Made by a program: the position numbers and the translations under genes. 64,000 nt of DNA from Sphaerotilus mobilis (GTDB lineage: Bacteria > Pseudomonadota > Gammaproteobacteria > Burkholderiales > Burkholderiaceae_C), in contig NZ_SGWV01000009.1 of assembly GCF_004216565.1 (NCBI RefSeq), positions 620,001 to 684,000 on the forward strand, read 5' to 3'. The notes beneath the pieces were generated by a model, which saw only the letters and a program-made list of their open reading frames with translations, made no database searches and had not been told where the DNA came from. Position 1 is the stretch's first letter; every line of letters starts with the position of its first letter. Of this stretch, positions 48,042 to 57,029 are shown piece by piece.

Positions 48042-49094
48042 ATGAGCACGACCCACGCCCCCCAGACCCTCACGATCACCCGCCCGGACGACTGGCACCT
48101 GCACGTGCGCGATGGCGCCGCGCTGCAGGCCGTCGTGCCCGACACCGCCCGCCAGTTCGGCCGCGCGGTCATCATGCCCAACCTGCGCCCGCCGGTGACC
48201 ACCACCGAGCAGGCCCTGGCCTACCGCGCGCGCATCGCCGCCGCCGTGCCAACCGGCGTGGACTTCACGCCGCTGATGACGCTCTACCTGACCGACAACA
48301 CGCCGCCCGAGGAGATCGCGCGGGCCAAGGCCGCCGGCATCGTCGCGCTCAAGCTCTACCCGGCCGGGGCGACCACCAACAGCGATGCCGGCGTGTCCGA
48401 CATCCGCAAGACCCATGCGACGCTGGAGGCGATGCAGCGCGAGGGCCTGCCGCTGCTGGTGCATGGCGAGGTGACCGATCCGGCGGTGGACATCTTCGAC
48501 CGCGAGGCCGTCTTCATCGACCAGGTGATGCGCCCGCTGCGGCGTGACTTCCCCGGCCTGAAGGTGGTGTTCGAGCACATCACCACCCAGGAGGCGGCCG
48601 AATACGTCGCCAGCGCCGACGCGCTGACCGCCGCGACGGTGACCGCGCACCACCTGCTCTACAACCGCAACGCCATCTTCACCGGCGGCCTGCGGCCCCA
48701 CTACTACTGCTTGCCGGTGCTCAAGCGCGAGCGCCACCGCGGGGCGCTGGTGCGCGCGGTCACGTCCGGCAGCCCGAAGTTCTTCCTCGGCACCGACAGC
48801 GCGCCGCACCCGGCCCACCTGAAGGAACACGCCGCCGCCTGCGCCGGCTGCTACACGGCGCTCAGCGCGCTGGAGCTGTATGCCCAGGCCTTCGAGACCG
48901 CCGGTGCGCTCGACCGCCTGGAAGGCTTCGCCAGCGTGTTCGGCCCGGCCTTCTACGGCCTGCCGCGCAACGCCGGCACGGTCACCCTGGCGCGCGAGCC
49001 CTGGCAGTTGCCCGAGACGCTCGCCTTCGGCGATGCCCAGCTCAAGCCCTTGCGTGGCGGCGAGACGCTGGACTGGCGGCTCGTGACAGCCTGA
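48042..49094 (+). CDS. pyrC: Dihydroorotase
   Basis: 350 residues of the class II (E. coli PyrC) type. It closes carbamoyl-aspartate to dihydroorotate. The zinc ligands are in [10 protein letters not shown], the carbamylated Lys in [11 protein letters not shown], and further ligands in [13 protein letters not shown] and the Asp of GTDSAPH. Just upstream, GGGCG (48023-48027) and CGCCC (48036-48040) can pair around GTGAAAAT, with no clear ribosome site in between, so translation may be weak or leaderless-like. Confidence 0.95.
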   Translation: MSTTHAPQTLTITRPDDWHLHVRDGAALQAVVPDTARQFGRAVIMPNLRPPVTTTEQALAYRARIAAAVPTGVDFTPLMTLYLTDNTPPEEIARAKAAGIVALKLYPAGATTNSDAGVSDIRKTHATLEAMQREGLPLLVHGEVTDPAVDIFDREAVFIDQVMRPLRRDFPGLKVVFEHITTQEAAEYVASADALTAATVTAHHLLYNRNAIFTGGLRPHYYCLPVLKRERHRGALVRAVTSGSPKFFLGTDSAPHPAHLKEHAAACAGCYTALSALELYAQAFETAGALDRLEGFASVFGPAFYGLPRNAGTVTLAREPWQLPETLAFGDAQLKPLRGGETLDWRLVTA

Positions 49095-49225
49095 TGTCGA
49101 GGCCTTGCCAAGGCCAGCGACCAGAGTTTTCGCTTGGGATTCTTGGCAAGTCTGAAGGAGATGGTTAGGCTGGCCCTTCCGTGCGAAACGTGAGATTTCG
49201 CACGCCCCACAACGAGGAGCCTCCC

Positions 49226-49879
49226 ATGACCCGATCTACCCCTTTGCGCCTGGCTGGCGTTGCCGTCGCCCTGGCCGCCCTGTCGGCCTGCAGCACGCCG
49301 ATGCAGTCGACCAGCCCGATGAGCTTCTTCATCACCAGCGCCAACCCCGGCAAGGGTGGTGACCTGGGCGGCCTGGCCGGTGCCGATGCGCACTGCCAGA
49401 AGCTGGCCACCGAGGCCGGTGCCGGCGGCAAGACCTGGCGCGCCTACCTGAGCACCTCGACGGCCGATGGCGTGGGTCTGATCCACGCCCGCGACCGCAT
49501 CGGCAAGGGCCCGTGGCAGAACGCCCAGGGCATCGTCGTCGCCAACAGCGTGGCCGAGCTGCACGGCACCAACAACCTCAACAAGCAGACCGCGCTGACC
49601 GAGAAGGGTGCCGTCGTGAACGGCCGTGGCGACACGCCCAACCTGCACGACATCCTGACGGGCTCCAACCCGGACGGCACCGCTGCCGGACACACCTGCG
49701 GCAACTGGACCTCGCCGGACGTCGGCGCCGCCATCGTCGGCCACCACGACCGCCAGGGCCTGAACACCTCGCCGCCGATGCTGAGCTGGAGCACCTCGCA
49801 CCCGACGCGCGGCTGCACGATCCCGGCCTTCAACTCGACCGGCGGCGGTGGCTTGTACTACTGCTTTGCCGTGAATTGA
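49226..49879 (+). CDS. Lectin-like (endostatin/C-type-lectin fold) lipoprotein
   Basis: 217 residues. A lipoprotein signal ends in LAALSAC (Cys near residue 21). The mature domain has GGDLGGLAGADAHCQKLA, TWRAYLST, LHDILTGSNPDG and GCTIPAF plus GLYYCFAV, the pattern of DUF1554/endostatin-like lectin folds found in secreted bacterial proteins. Four cysteines may form two disulfides. A good GAGGAG precedes the ATG. Likely surface or periplasmic; ligand unknown. The first copy of an 18-bp direct repeat includes its stop codon. Confidence 0.78.
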   Translation: MTRSTPLRLAGVAVALAALSACSTPMQSTSPMSFFITSANPGKGGDLGGLAGADAHCQKLATEAGAGGKTWRAYLSTSTADGVGLIHARDRIGKGPWQNAQGIVVANSVAELHGTNNLNKQTALTEKGAVVNGRGDTPNLHDILTGSNPDGTAAGHTCGNWTSPDVGAAIVGHHDRQGLNTSPPMLSWSTSHPTRGCTIPAFNSTGGGGLYYCFAVN

Positions 49880-49979
49880 CGGCACCCGGTCGACGGGTAC
49901 GTCGACCACCCGCCGGGCGGGTCTCGGCCGCCTTGGGGCGGCCCGGCGGCGGCTGAGGAGGTGACGGCACCCGGTCGAC
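49877..49979. repeat. Dispersed GC-rich hairpin element, type B, bounded by an 18-bp direct repeat
   Basis: TGACGGCACCCGGTCGAC occurs exactly at 49877-49894 and 49962-49979. Between them are the GTCGAC-GGGTAC-GTCGAC hairpin, a GGCGGG stem and CTCGGCCGCC/GGCGGCTGAG (49923-49932, 49948-49957), which matches the element at 47168. The left copy supplies the stop codon of the lipoprotein gene. Confidence 0.8.
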
Positions 49980-49993
49980 CTTCGACGCTGGTT

Positions 49994-51226
49994 TCAGGCG
50001 GGCGCTGGGGCGTCCGCCTTGAGCATGGCCTTGATGCCGCGCACGGCCTGGCGGATGCGGCCTTCGTTCTCGATCAGGGCGAAGCGCACGTGGCCGTCGC
50101 CGTGGTCGCCGAAGCCGATGCCGGGGCTGACGCAGACCTTGGCGCGTTCGAGCAGCAGGCGCGCGAATTCGAGCGAGCCGAGGTGGGCATAACGCGGCGG
50201 GATCGGGGCCCAGATGTACATCGAGGCCTTCGGGCTTTCGACCGCCCAGCCCGCTTCGTTGAGGCCCTTGGCCAGCACGTCGCGGCGCTTCTGGTAGGTC
50301 GCGGCGATGTCCTTGACGCATTGCTGGTCGCCCTCCAGCGCGGCGATCGCGGCCACCTGCACCGGCGTGAAACTGCCGTAGTCGTGGTAGCTCTTGATGC
50401 GCGCCAGCGCATGCACCAGGTCCGGGTTGCCGACCATGAAGCCGATGCGCCAGCCGGCCATGTTGTAGCTCTTGCTGAGCGTGAAGAACTCGACCGCCAC
50501 GTCCTTCGCACCGGGCACCTGCATGATGCTGGGCGCCTGCCAGCCGTCATAGACGATGTCGGCATAGGCCAGGTCGTGCACGACCAGGATGTCGTGCTTG
50601 CGGGCCAGCGCGATGACACGCTCGAAGAAGCCGAGTTCGACGCACTGCGCCGTCGGGTTGCTCGGGAAGCCCAGCACGATCATCTTGGGCTTGGGGTAGC
50701 TGCCTCGGATGGCGCGCTCCAGCTCGGCGAAGAACTGCGCCCCGTCGACATCGCCCGGCGTGATCGGCACCGAGCGGATGTCGGCCCCGGCGATCACCGC
50801 GCCATAGATGTGGATCGGATAGCTCGGGTCCGGCACCAGCACGGTGTCGCCACGGTCCAGCGTGGCGAGCATCAGGTGGGCGAGGCCTTCCTTGGAGCCG
50901 ATCGTGACGATGGCCTCCTTGTCGGCGTCGATGGCCACGCCGTAGCGGTCCTGATACCAGTGGCTGATGGCGCGGCGCAGGCGCGGGATGCCCTTGCTGG
51001 CCGAGTAGCCGTGCGTGTCGGGCCGTTGCGCGACCTCGCACAGCTTGGCCACGATGTGTGGCGGCGTGGCCCCATCGGGGTTGCCCATGCTGAGGTCGAT
51101 GATGTCCTCGCCCCGACGCCGCGCCGCGAGCTTGAGCTCGGCCGTGATGTTGAAGACGTAGGGGGGAAGGCGGTCGATGCGCGCGAAGCGGCGCTTGCCA
51201 GGGCTGGCAACCGAAGAGGAAGACAT
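49994..51226 (-). CDS. alaC: PLP-dependent aminotransferase, AlaC-like
   Basis: 410 residues of the class I aminotransferase fold. The PLP lysine is in [23 protein letters not shown] and the [12 protein letters not shown] segment are also typical. The sequence fits the AlaC group of glutamate-pyruvate transaminases, making alanine from pyruvate. The start at 51224-51226 (MSSSS) is preferred over upstream frames, which read through the divergent control region. In many relatives hom and thrC follow this gene; here the opposite-strand lipoprotein gene and a repeat element do. Confidence 0.88.
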   Translation of the reverse strand: MSSSSVASPGKRRFARIDRLPPYVFNITAELKLAARRRGEDIIDLSMGNPDGATPPHIVAKLCEVAQRPDTHGYSASKGIPRLRRAISHWYQDRYGVAIDADKEAIVTIGSKEGLAHLMLATLDRGDTVLVPDPSYPIHIYGAVIAGADIRSVPITPGDVDGAQFFAELERAIRGSYPKPKMIVLGFPSNPTAQCVELGFFERVIALARKHDILVVHDLAYADIVYDGWQAPSIMQVPGAKDVAVEFFTLSKSYNMAGWRIGFMVGNPDLVHALARIKSYHDYGSFTPVQVAAIAALEGDQQCVKDIAATYQKRRDVLAKGLNEAGWAVESPKASMYIWAPIPPRYAHLGSLEFARLLLERAKVCVSPGIGFGDHGDGHVRFALIENEGRIRQAVRGIKAMLKADAPAPA

Positions 51227-51408
51227 GACGATGACTTTCACGTGAGCGCCCGGAACCGTCCGAGCGACGTGGCCGTGTGGCACGGCCGAGGCGGATGCTA
51301 AGCGACGTCCGGCCGGTCGCACCAGCCCGTCTCAACCCCGCATCCGTGGTGGGCCCGCCACGCCAGAATCGAGCGATCCATCCCGATCCGACATCCGGAG
51401 ACCCGCCG

Positions 51409-52284
51409 ATGATCCCGACCACCTGGCCCGCACGTTGGCCCTGCCTGCCGGCCGCGCAGGCCCATGACGAGACCTTGCGCCTGCCCTTCACCATCGCCGG
51501 CGAACTCGCCGGCAGCGTGCGACGTGAGCACATCGAAGCGATCGGTGACCTGTTGCCGCAACGCGCCGGCTGGCGTCTGTCGAGCACCGAGGGCGTCGCG
51601 TTGGACCTGCCGCGCGAGGCCCGCGACGAGGCGCTGGTGGCCATCAACATCGCCTTGCGCGACGCCGGCCACATCCGCGCCTGGCGCGGCGAGCCCTATG
51701 CCGTCTTCACGCGGCCGGGCGCGACACCGTTGGCCATCATCGAACGGGCCGCCGCGCGCTTCTGGGGCACCAGCACGCTGGGCGCCCATGCGACCGGCTA
51801 CGTGGCCGATGAACACGGGCCGATCACGCATCTGTGGATCGCGCGGCGGGCACTGAGCAAGGCGGTCGACCCCGGCAAGCTCGACAACCTCGTCGGCGGC
51901 GGTGTGCCCTGGCCGCAGAGCCCCTTCGAGACCCTCGTGCGCGAAGGCTGGGAAGAGGCCGGTCTGGCACCCGAGCGCATGCGCTGCGCCGTGCCCGGTC
52001 GTGTCATGCACCTGCGCTGCGACATCCCCGAGGGCCTGCAGGTCGAATGGCTGCACAGCCATGAACTGCGGCTCGCGCCCGGCGAGGTGCCGGTCAATCA
52101 GGACGGCGAGGTCGGCGAGTTCCTCTGCCTGCCGGTGGCCGAAGCGCTGGAGCGTGCCGCCGGCATCGAGATGACGGTCGACGCCGCGCTGGTGACGCTG
52201 GACTTCGCGCTGCGCCACGGCCTGATCGAGGCCGCCGAGGCGGTCGCGCTGACGCGCCAGATCGACGCGATCAGCGTGGCCTGA
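51409..52284 (+). CDS. DUF4743-Nudix hydrolase
   Basis: 291 residues. The N-terminal 110 residues match DUF4743 and the C-terminal part is a Nudix domain with the Nudix box GGGVPWPQSPFETLVREGWEEAGL (G-x5-E-x7-REVxEE-like with small changes: R-E-x-W-E-E). Such proteins include Tnr3-like enzymes acting on damaged thiamine or other nucleotide-linked compounds; the plain thiamine pyrophosphokinase part is absent. CCGGAG lies before the ATG. Convergent with the maleate-isomerase-like gene, sharing a terminator hairpin. Confidence 0.85.
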   Translation: MIPTTWPARWPCLPAAQAHDETLRLPFTIAGELAGSVRREHIEAIGDLLPQRAGWRLSSTEGVALDLPREARDEALVAINIALRDAGHIRAWRGEPYAVFTRPGATPLAIIERAAARFWGTSTLGAHATGYVADEHGPITHLWIARRALSKAVDPGKLDNLVGGGVPWPQSPFETLVREGWEEAGLAPERMRCAVPGRVMHLRCDIPEGLQVEWLHSHELRLAPGEVPVNQDGEVGEFLCLPVAEALERAAGIEMTVDAALVTLDFALRHGLIEAAEAVALTRQIDAISVA

Positions 52285-52296
52285 AGGACAGCCTCC

Positions 52297-52319
52297 GCTG
52301 GCTCAGAGGATGAGCCAGC
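52297..52319. terminator. Bidirectional terminator hairpin overlapping a stop codon
   Basis: GCTGGCTCA / TGAGCCAGC, a perfect 9-bp stem with the loop GAGGA. It lies between the Nudix gene and the convergent maleate-isomerase-like gene, and the latter's last codons are in the stem. Confidence 0.7.
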
Positions 52320-53055
52320 GCCCCCAGTCGGCGGCCGGCGGCAAGGGGCCGTCCAGCAGCTTCAGCATCTTCCAGACCACCGTTGTCGTGGTGTCGTAGA
52401 CGGTGCAGCCGTGGCGGCGTTCCCAGCCGGCGGCCCGGTCGGTCGAGACCAGGTTGGTGCAGTAGGGCACGACCGCATCGGGCCGGCTCGCCGCGACCTC
52501 AGCCACCAGCGCATCGAGCTGGGCGCCGGTGACGGTGCCGAAGCTGAAGTTGTCGTGGATGCCCAGGTGCCGCTCGGCCACGGTCTCGATGCCGATCTCG
52601 CGGTAGTGGGCCACGATGCGGGCCTGCACGTCAGCGGTGTAGGGCGTGACCAGCGCGAGCCGCCGCACGCCGTCGGCCAGCAGACGCTCGTTGAGCGCGA
52701 GGATGGACGTGGTGGCGCGGATGCCGGTGGCCGCCTCGATGCGCGCGCACAGCTCGACGTCGGTGTCAAAGCCGCGCCAGCCGGCCGCCGTGCCGCTCCA
52801 GCCAATGGCGTCGACCCGCGCATCGGCCAGCAGCTCGGCGGCGGCCAGCATGGGTGCCGGATCGAACTGACCCAGCGCCCCGGCGCCCAGGCCGATGTGG
52901 GTGACGCGAAAGCGCGAGAAGTGCGCCGTCACGCCCGGCAGCGTCGACACCATCGCGCTGGTCAGCGGCTCCAGCGCCGTGTTGGACGAGGGCGTCAGGA
53001 TGCCCAGGCGCAGCCGGCGCGGTGTCGGGGCGTCGGTGGATTCATTCGTGTTCAT
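52303..53055 (-). CDS. Maleate cis-trans isomerase / Asp-Glu racemase superfamily protein
   Basis: 250 residues. The family pattern is present: LGILTPSSNTALEP at the start, WSGTAAGWRGF and PYCTNLVSTD with the two cysteine positions of interest; only the second Cys (YCTNL) is clear, the first position reading Gly-Thr. Members include maleate isomerase and arylmalonate decarboxylase. A missing first Cys would point to decarboxylation rather than racemisation, which is tentative. Its start overlaps the MFS gene stop (ATGA), so the two work as a pair, perhaps with an imported dicarboxylate or malonate-like compound. Confidence 0.78.
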   Translation of the reverse strand: MNTNESTDAPTPRRLRLGILTPSSNTALEPLTSAMVSTLPGVTAHFSRFRVTHIGLGAGALGQFDPAPMLAAAELLADARVDAIGWSGTAAGWRGFDTDVELCARIEAATGIRATTSILALNERLLADGVRRLALVTPYTADVQARIVAHYREIGIETVAERHLGIHDNFSFGTVTGAQLDALVAEVAASRPDAVVPYCTNLVSTDRAAGWERRHGCTVYDTTTTVVWKMLKLLDGPLPPAADWGRWLIL

Positions 53056-54311
53056 CGGGGTTTCCGGTCGACAGACATCCAGGACAAAGCCAGCAAGGCC
53101 ACGCATGCGCAGGCCGCCAGCAGCAGCAGCCCGACCCACACCGCCGTGGTGTCGCCACCTGGCGCCCAGGCGAACAGCAGCGGCGCGACGGTCAGGCCCA
53201 GGTAGCCGTGGCCGAGCATGCGGCCGGACCAGGCGCCGGCCCGCGCCGGCCCGGCCAGCCGGCTGATCTCGGCCACCAGCAGGCCGTTCCAGCCGCTCGC
53301 GCTGGCACCGAGCGCCAGCATCAGGACCGCGAAGACCAGCGGCTGCGCCTGCGACAGCCCAGGCTGCAACACCAGCGCCGCGCCGCTCGCGGCGGCCAGC
53401 AGGCCGATGGCGGCGATCAGCCCGGCCGCCCGGCCGTGGGCCGGCAGCAGCCAGCCCCAGCCCAGTCGCCCGGCCAGGCCACCGGCCTGCGCCGCGGCCA
53501 GCCAGCCGGCGGCGGCCAGCGGCGTCAACGACCAGTGCGCCACCGCGTGGCTGAGCAGGAAGACGTTCAGGCTCATCTGCAGCGCCGACAAGGCCAGCAC
53601 CGCCAGGGCCAGGCCTTGCACGGTGGCGCTGAACCAGCGGGTCGCAGCGGGCGCGTCGGCAGGGGCTTCTGGCTGGCTCATGGACTGAGCCACTCCCGTG
53701 TCGACCGCTACCTCACGCCGTCCGCACCCGAGACAAGCCAGCGCCACCGCCAACGCCAGCACGGCAGCGACCGCGAAGGGCAGGCGCGGGTGCAGCAGCC
53801 ACAGCGCTGGCAGGCTCAGCGAACCGGCGATGGCACCCAGCTGGTTGCCGGTCTGCCGCCAGGAGAAGACGCGGGCGCGCGGCGCGGGGGCCAGGTGCCG
53901 CGTCGCGACCGACAGCAGCGCGGCGCTGGCCGGCGTCTCCGGGCCGAAGGCGAGGCCGAAACACAGCACCGCGAACAACGCGGCGTCCGGGCCGATGACG
54001 GCGAGCGCGGCCAAGCCCAGGGCCACGGCGGCGGCACAGGCCGCCGCCAGCGTCCAGCCACCCAGACGGCGCAACAAGGCACCCGCCGCGAAAGCCGCCA
54101 GCGCGCCGCTGCCAAACAGCAGCAGACTGAGCTGGCTCAGCCGCGCCACCGGCAGGCCCAGCTGCGGTGCCAGCGTCGCCAGCGAGAACAGGCCGAGCGC
54201 GACCACGGCCTGCAGCGCCGTCATCGCCGCCAACGTGGCGGCCAGTCCGACCGGGGATCCGACCGGAGATCCGACGGGCGATGCGATGTGCGGCGGGCGC
54301 GCTTCCTGCAT
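53052..54311 (-). CDS. Major facilitator superfamily transporter
   Basis: 419 residues with about 12 hydrophobic helices and a cytoplasmic loop near the middle (GCGRREVAVDTG). The typical loop 2-3 motif is weakly kept (GALLRRLGGW). No specific subfamily was recognised; substrates of relatives include organic anions. The start at 54309-54311 comes just before a SPVGSPVGSPVG repeat. First gene of a two-gene unit with the maleate-isomerase-like gene, and divergent from the transthyretin-like gene 59 bases away. Confidence 0.78.
   Translation of the reverse strand: MQEARPPHIASPVGSPVGSPVGLAATLAAMTALQAVVALGLFSLATLAPQLGLPVARLSQLSLLLFGSGALAAFAAGALLRRLGGWTLAAACAAAVALGLAALAVIGPDAALFAVLCFGLAFGPETPASAALLSVATRHLAPAPRARVFSWRQTGNQLGAIAGSLSLPALWLLHPRLPFAVAAVLALAVALACLGCGRREVAVDTGVAQSMSQPEAPADAPAATRWFSATVQGLALAVLALSALQMSLNVFLLSHAVAHWSLTPLAAAGWLAAAQAGGLAGRLGWGWLLPAHGRAAGLIAAIGLLAAASGAALVLQPGLSQAQPLVFAVLMLALGASASGWNGLLVAEISRLAGPARAGAWSGRMLGHGYLGLTVAPLLFAWAPGGDTTAVWVGLLLLAACACVALLALSWMSVDRKPR
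54246..54281. repeat. Three 12-bp tandem units at the start of the MFS gene
   Basis: TCCGACCGGGGA, TCCGACCGGAGA and TCCGACGGGCGA lie in tandem and encode SPVG three times. The unit is in-frame, so copy changes would keep the reading frame. Confidence 0.8.
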
Positions 54312-54370
54312 CGGGCTCAAGACGGCACCATGGCCTTCCCGTCCGACCGACCCCTTGAAGGAGAACCTCG

Positions 54371-54757
54371 ATGAACACGACTGTTGCGCCCGCAGGCGGC
54401 ATCTCCCTGCATGCCGTCGACGTGGCCCGTGGCGTGCCCGCGCAAGGCCTGCTGGCCGAGCTGTGGCTGCTGCCACCGGAGGCCGACGCCGGTGCGGCGC
54501 CGCGCTGCATCGCCGCCGGCCCGGTCGGCGCCAACGGCCAGCTCGATCACCCCTGCGTGCGCGGCGAGGGCATCGTCGCCGGGCTCTACGAGGCCCGCTT
54601 CCACGTTGGCGCCCATCTGCGCGAGGCGGTCGGCCCGCAGGCCAGTCCCTTCCTCGATGTGGTGCCCTTCCGTTTCCGCTTGACCGAGGTGGCTCAGCAT
54701 GTGCACCTGCCCTTCAAGTTCACGCCCTGGGGCTATTCGTTGTTTCGCGGGGTCTGA
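54371..54757 (+). CDS. Transthyretin-like protein (hydroxyisourate hydrolase family, altered active site)
   Basis: 128 residues of the HIUase/transthyretin fold: ISLHAVDVARGVPA at the start and HVHLPFKFTPWGYSLFRGV at the end. HIUase opens 5-hydroxyisourate in urate breakdown with two His, one Arg and the Ser of a C-terminal YRGS. Here both His positions stay (His14 and the HLP His), but the Arg site reads Gln (GANGQ) and the terminal tetrapeptide is FRGV. It may act on a related ureide or be a non-enzymatic binder. Its 3' end overlaps the convergent racemase gene by 25 bases. Confidence 0.78.
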   Translation: MNTTVAPAGGISLHAVDVARGVPAQGLLAELWLLPPEADAGAAPRCIAAGPVGANGQLDHPCVRGEGIVAGLYEARFHVGAHLREAVGPQASPFLDVVPFRFRLTEVAQHVHLPFKFTPWGYSLFRGV

Positions 54758-55539
54758 GGCGACGCCTGCTGCAAGCGGGCCTGTGCGACCCGCTCGGCGC
54801 CGTCGGCGAGCAGGCGGACGATGGCGTCCGGCAAGCCGGCATTGGCCTTGAGCGGCGGTGGCGCGCCGCCGCCTGCGACGGCGGGCGCGGGCCGCTGACG
54901 CACCAGCGCGCTGGCCTGCCGCACGGCGCTGCCGACCCCGTCGACCACCGGCACCGGCAGGCGCGCCTCGATCTGTCGGGCCAGCCCGGCCAGTGGCGCG
55001 CCAGCCAGGATCAGCACCTCGGCGCCGTCCTCGTGCACGGCGCGTTCGCACAGGGCCAGCAGGGCATCGGCGTGCTCGTCGCCGATGCGGTCGATGCGCC
55101 CGAGGGTCTGGTCCAGTGCGCGGATGCTGGCCAGCCGGTCAAGCTGGCCCAGCTCGCGCACGACCTCGCGGTACCAGGCCTGGATGCGCTGCGAGATCGC
55201 GATGATCGAGACCCGCCGGCCCAGCAGCATCGAGCTTGCCAGCGCTGCCTCGGTCAGGCCGATGACGGGCACCGGCAGGGCCTCGCGCAGGGCCGCGACA
55301 CCCGGGTCGCCGAAGGCGGCGACGATCACCGCGTCGTGGCCGGCATGGTCGGCGGCGGCGATCTGGGCGGTGGCCCAGGCACCGATCAGGGCTTCGAAGC
55401 GGGTCTCGATGTAGGCCACGCCCAAGGGCGCCGTGCGCATCGTCAACACGGTGCCGGGCTCGGCGCTGCGGCGGGCTTCTGCCTCGATCAGCGCGGTCAC
55501 GCCAGTCGAGATGTTGGGGTTGATGACCAGCAGGCGCAT
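54733..55539 (-). CDS. Hydantoin/Asp-Glu racemase family protein
   Basis: 268 residues. LLVINPNISTGVT and AAFGDPGVAALRE match the hydantoin racemase and allantoin racemase branch; the usual catalytic Cys positions are not both obvious, the second (ILAGAPLAGL) reading Ala, so activity needs care. It follows the dihydropyrimidinase gene with 16 bases between, in the ABC-hydantoinase operon. HyuE-type proteins interconvert D- and L-5-substituted hydantoins, which suits a stereospecific hydantoinase. The start at 55537-55539 is the standard N-terminus. Confidence 0.78.
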   Translation of the reverse strand: MRLLVINPNISTGVTALIEAEARRSAEPGTVLTMRTAPLGVAYIETRFEALIGAWATAQIAAADHAGHDAVIVAAFGDPGVAALREALPVPVIGLTEAALASSMLLGRRVSIIAISQRIQAWYREVVRELGQLDRLASIRALDQTLGRIDRIGDEHADALLALCERAVHEDGAEVLILAGAPLAGLARQIEARLPVPVVDGVGSAVRQASALVRQRPAPAVAGGGAPPPLKANAGLPDAIVRLLADGAERVAQARLQQASPQTPRNNE

Positions 55540-55555
55540 CGTGTCGGCCGCCGCG

Positions 55556-57001
55556 TCAGTCAGGCCCGGTGCGGGGCGAGTGCCTGCGCGGTGCCAGCGT
55601 CGGCTCGCCGCCGCGCAGGAACTCGCCGCGGCCCGCACGGCCGTGGAAGGTCGTGCCGTCCCAGACCACCTCGCCGCGACTCAGCGTCAAGCCCGGCCAG
55701 GCCCGCAGCGTGCGGCCGGCATAGGGCGTGTGGTCGACGGCGTGGTGCAGCATGGTGTTGTCGAGCGTGAAGGTGCGCTCGTCCCACACGACCAGATCGG
55801 CATCGCTGCCGATCGCGATCGTGCCCTTGCGCGGGTGCAGGCCATAGGCCTTGGCCGGGTTGGTCGACGTCAGCTCGACGAAGCGGTTGAGCGTGATGCG
55901 CCCGCCCAGCACGCCCTCGGAATACAGCAGCGGCAGACGGGTCTCGATGCCGGGGATGCCGTTGGGGATGTGGCGGAAGGGCACCTCCTCGCCGCCGGGC
56001 TTCTTGCCGTTGGGGCCGTCGACGTTGAAGGGCGCGTGGTCGGACGAGAAGACCGTGAACAGCCCGTCGGCCAGCGCGTTCCAGATCACCTGCTGGTTGC
56101 TGGCATCGCGCGGCGGCGGGCTGCAGACGCAGCGCGCGCCCTGGTAGCTGTCGTCGATCCCCAGGTCCTCGGCGCTCAGGAAGAGGTATTGCGGGCAGGT
56201 CTCGGCATGGACCTGCAGGCCGTGCGCGCGGCCCCAGCGGATCTGCTCGACCGCCTCGCGGCCCGAGACGTGCACGATCAGGATGGGCATGTCGACCAGC
56301 TCGGCCAGCGCCATCGCGCGGTGGGTGGCCTCGCGCTCGACCAGCATGGGCCGCGCATGGGCATGGAAGCGCGGCGCGGTGCGGCCGGCGGCTTCGAGGC
56401 GCTGCGTCAGCCATTCGATGCAGTCGGCGTTCTCGGCGTGGATCATGGCCATCGCCCCGTGCTGTCGACCGACCGCGAGCACGTCCAGGATCTGGCCGTC
56501 GTCGAGCTTGAGATCGTCGTAGGTCATGTACAGCTTGAAGGAGCTGTAGCCGGCCGCGATCAGCGCTGGCAGCTCCTGCTGCAGCACCGTTGGCGTCGGG
56601 TCCGAGACGATCAGGTGGAAGGCGTAGTCGATGTGCGCGCGGCCCTCGGCGCGGCGGTGGTAGTCGTCCACGGCGGACTGCAGCGACCCGCCCTTGACCT
56701 GGGCCGCGAAGGGGATGACGGTGGTCGTGCCGCCACAGGCCGCGCTGCGCGTGCCGGTGTCGAAGTCGTCGGCCATGCGCACCGGCGGGGCCATCGGCTG
56801 GTCCAGGTGGCAATGGCCGTCGACGCCACCGGGCGTCACGGTGCGGCCGGCCGCGTCGATCTCCCGCAGGCCCGCGGGCAGGCCACGGCCGAGCATGGCG
56901 ATGCGACCGTCGCGGATGCCGATGTCGGCGTCGAAGACGTCGCTGGCGGTGGCCACGCGGGCATGGCGCAGCACCAGGTCGAAGGGGCGATCGTCGGTCA
57001 T
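55556..57001 (-). CDS. hydA: Dihydropyrimidinase / D-hydantoinase
   Basis: 481 residues, TIM-barrel amidohydrolase. Metal ligands: HxH in GHCHLDQP, the carbamylated Lys in SFKLYMTYDD, His in IHAEN, His in VHVSG and Asp in SSDHAP. It opens dihydropyrimidines or 5-substituted hydantoins to N-carbamoyl amino acids. It sits in a dense operon between an ABC permease gene and a hydantoin racemase, which supports a catabolic role with an imported cyclic ureide. An N-carbamoyl amidohydrolase gene was not recognised in the window. Confidence 0.93.
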   Translation of the reverse strand: MTDDRPFDLVLRHARVATASDVFDADIGIRDGRIAMLGRGLPAGLREIDAAGRTVTPGGVDGHCHLDQPMAPPVRMADDFDTGTRSAACGGTTTVIPFAAQVKGGSLQSAVDDYHRRAEGRAHIDYAFHLIVSDPTPTVLQQELPALIAAGYSSFKLYMTYDDLKLDDGQILDVLAVGRQHGAMAMIHAENADCIEWLTQRLEAAGRTAPRFHAHARPMLVEREATHRAMALAELVDMPILIVHVSGREAVEQIRWGRAHGLQVHAETCPQYLFLSAEDLGIDDSYQGARCVCSPPPRDASNQQVIWNALADGLFTVFSSDHAPFNVDGPNGKKPGGEEVPFRHIPNGIPGIETRLPLLYSEGVLGGRITLNRFVELTSTNPAKAYGLHPRKGTIAIGSDADLVVWDERTFTLDNTMLHHAVDHTPYAGRTLRAWPGLTLSRGEVVWDGTTFHGRAGRGEFLRGGEPTLAPRRHSPRTGPD

Positions 57002-57029
57002 GGCGTGGGTGTCGGTAGCGACGGGATGT

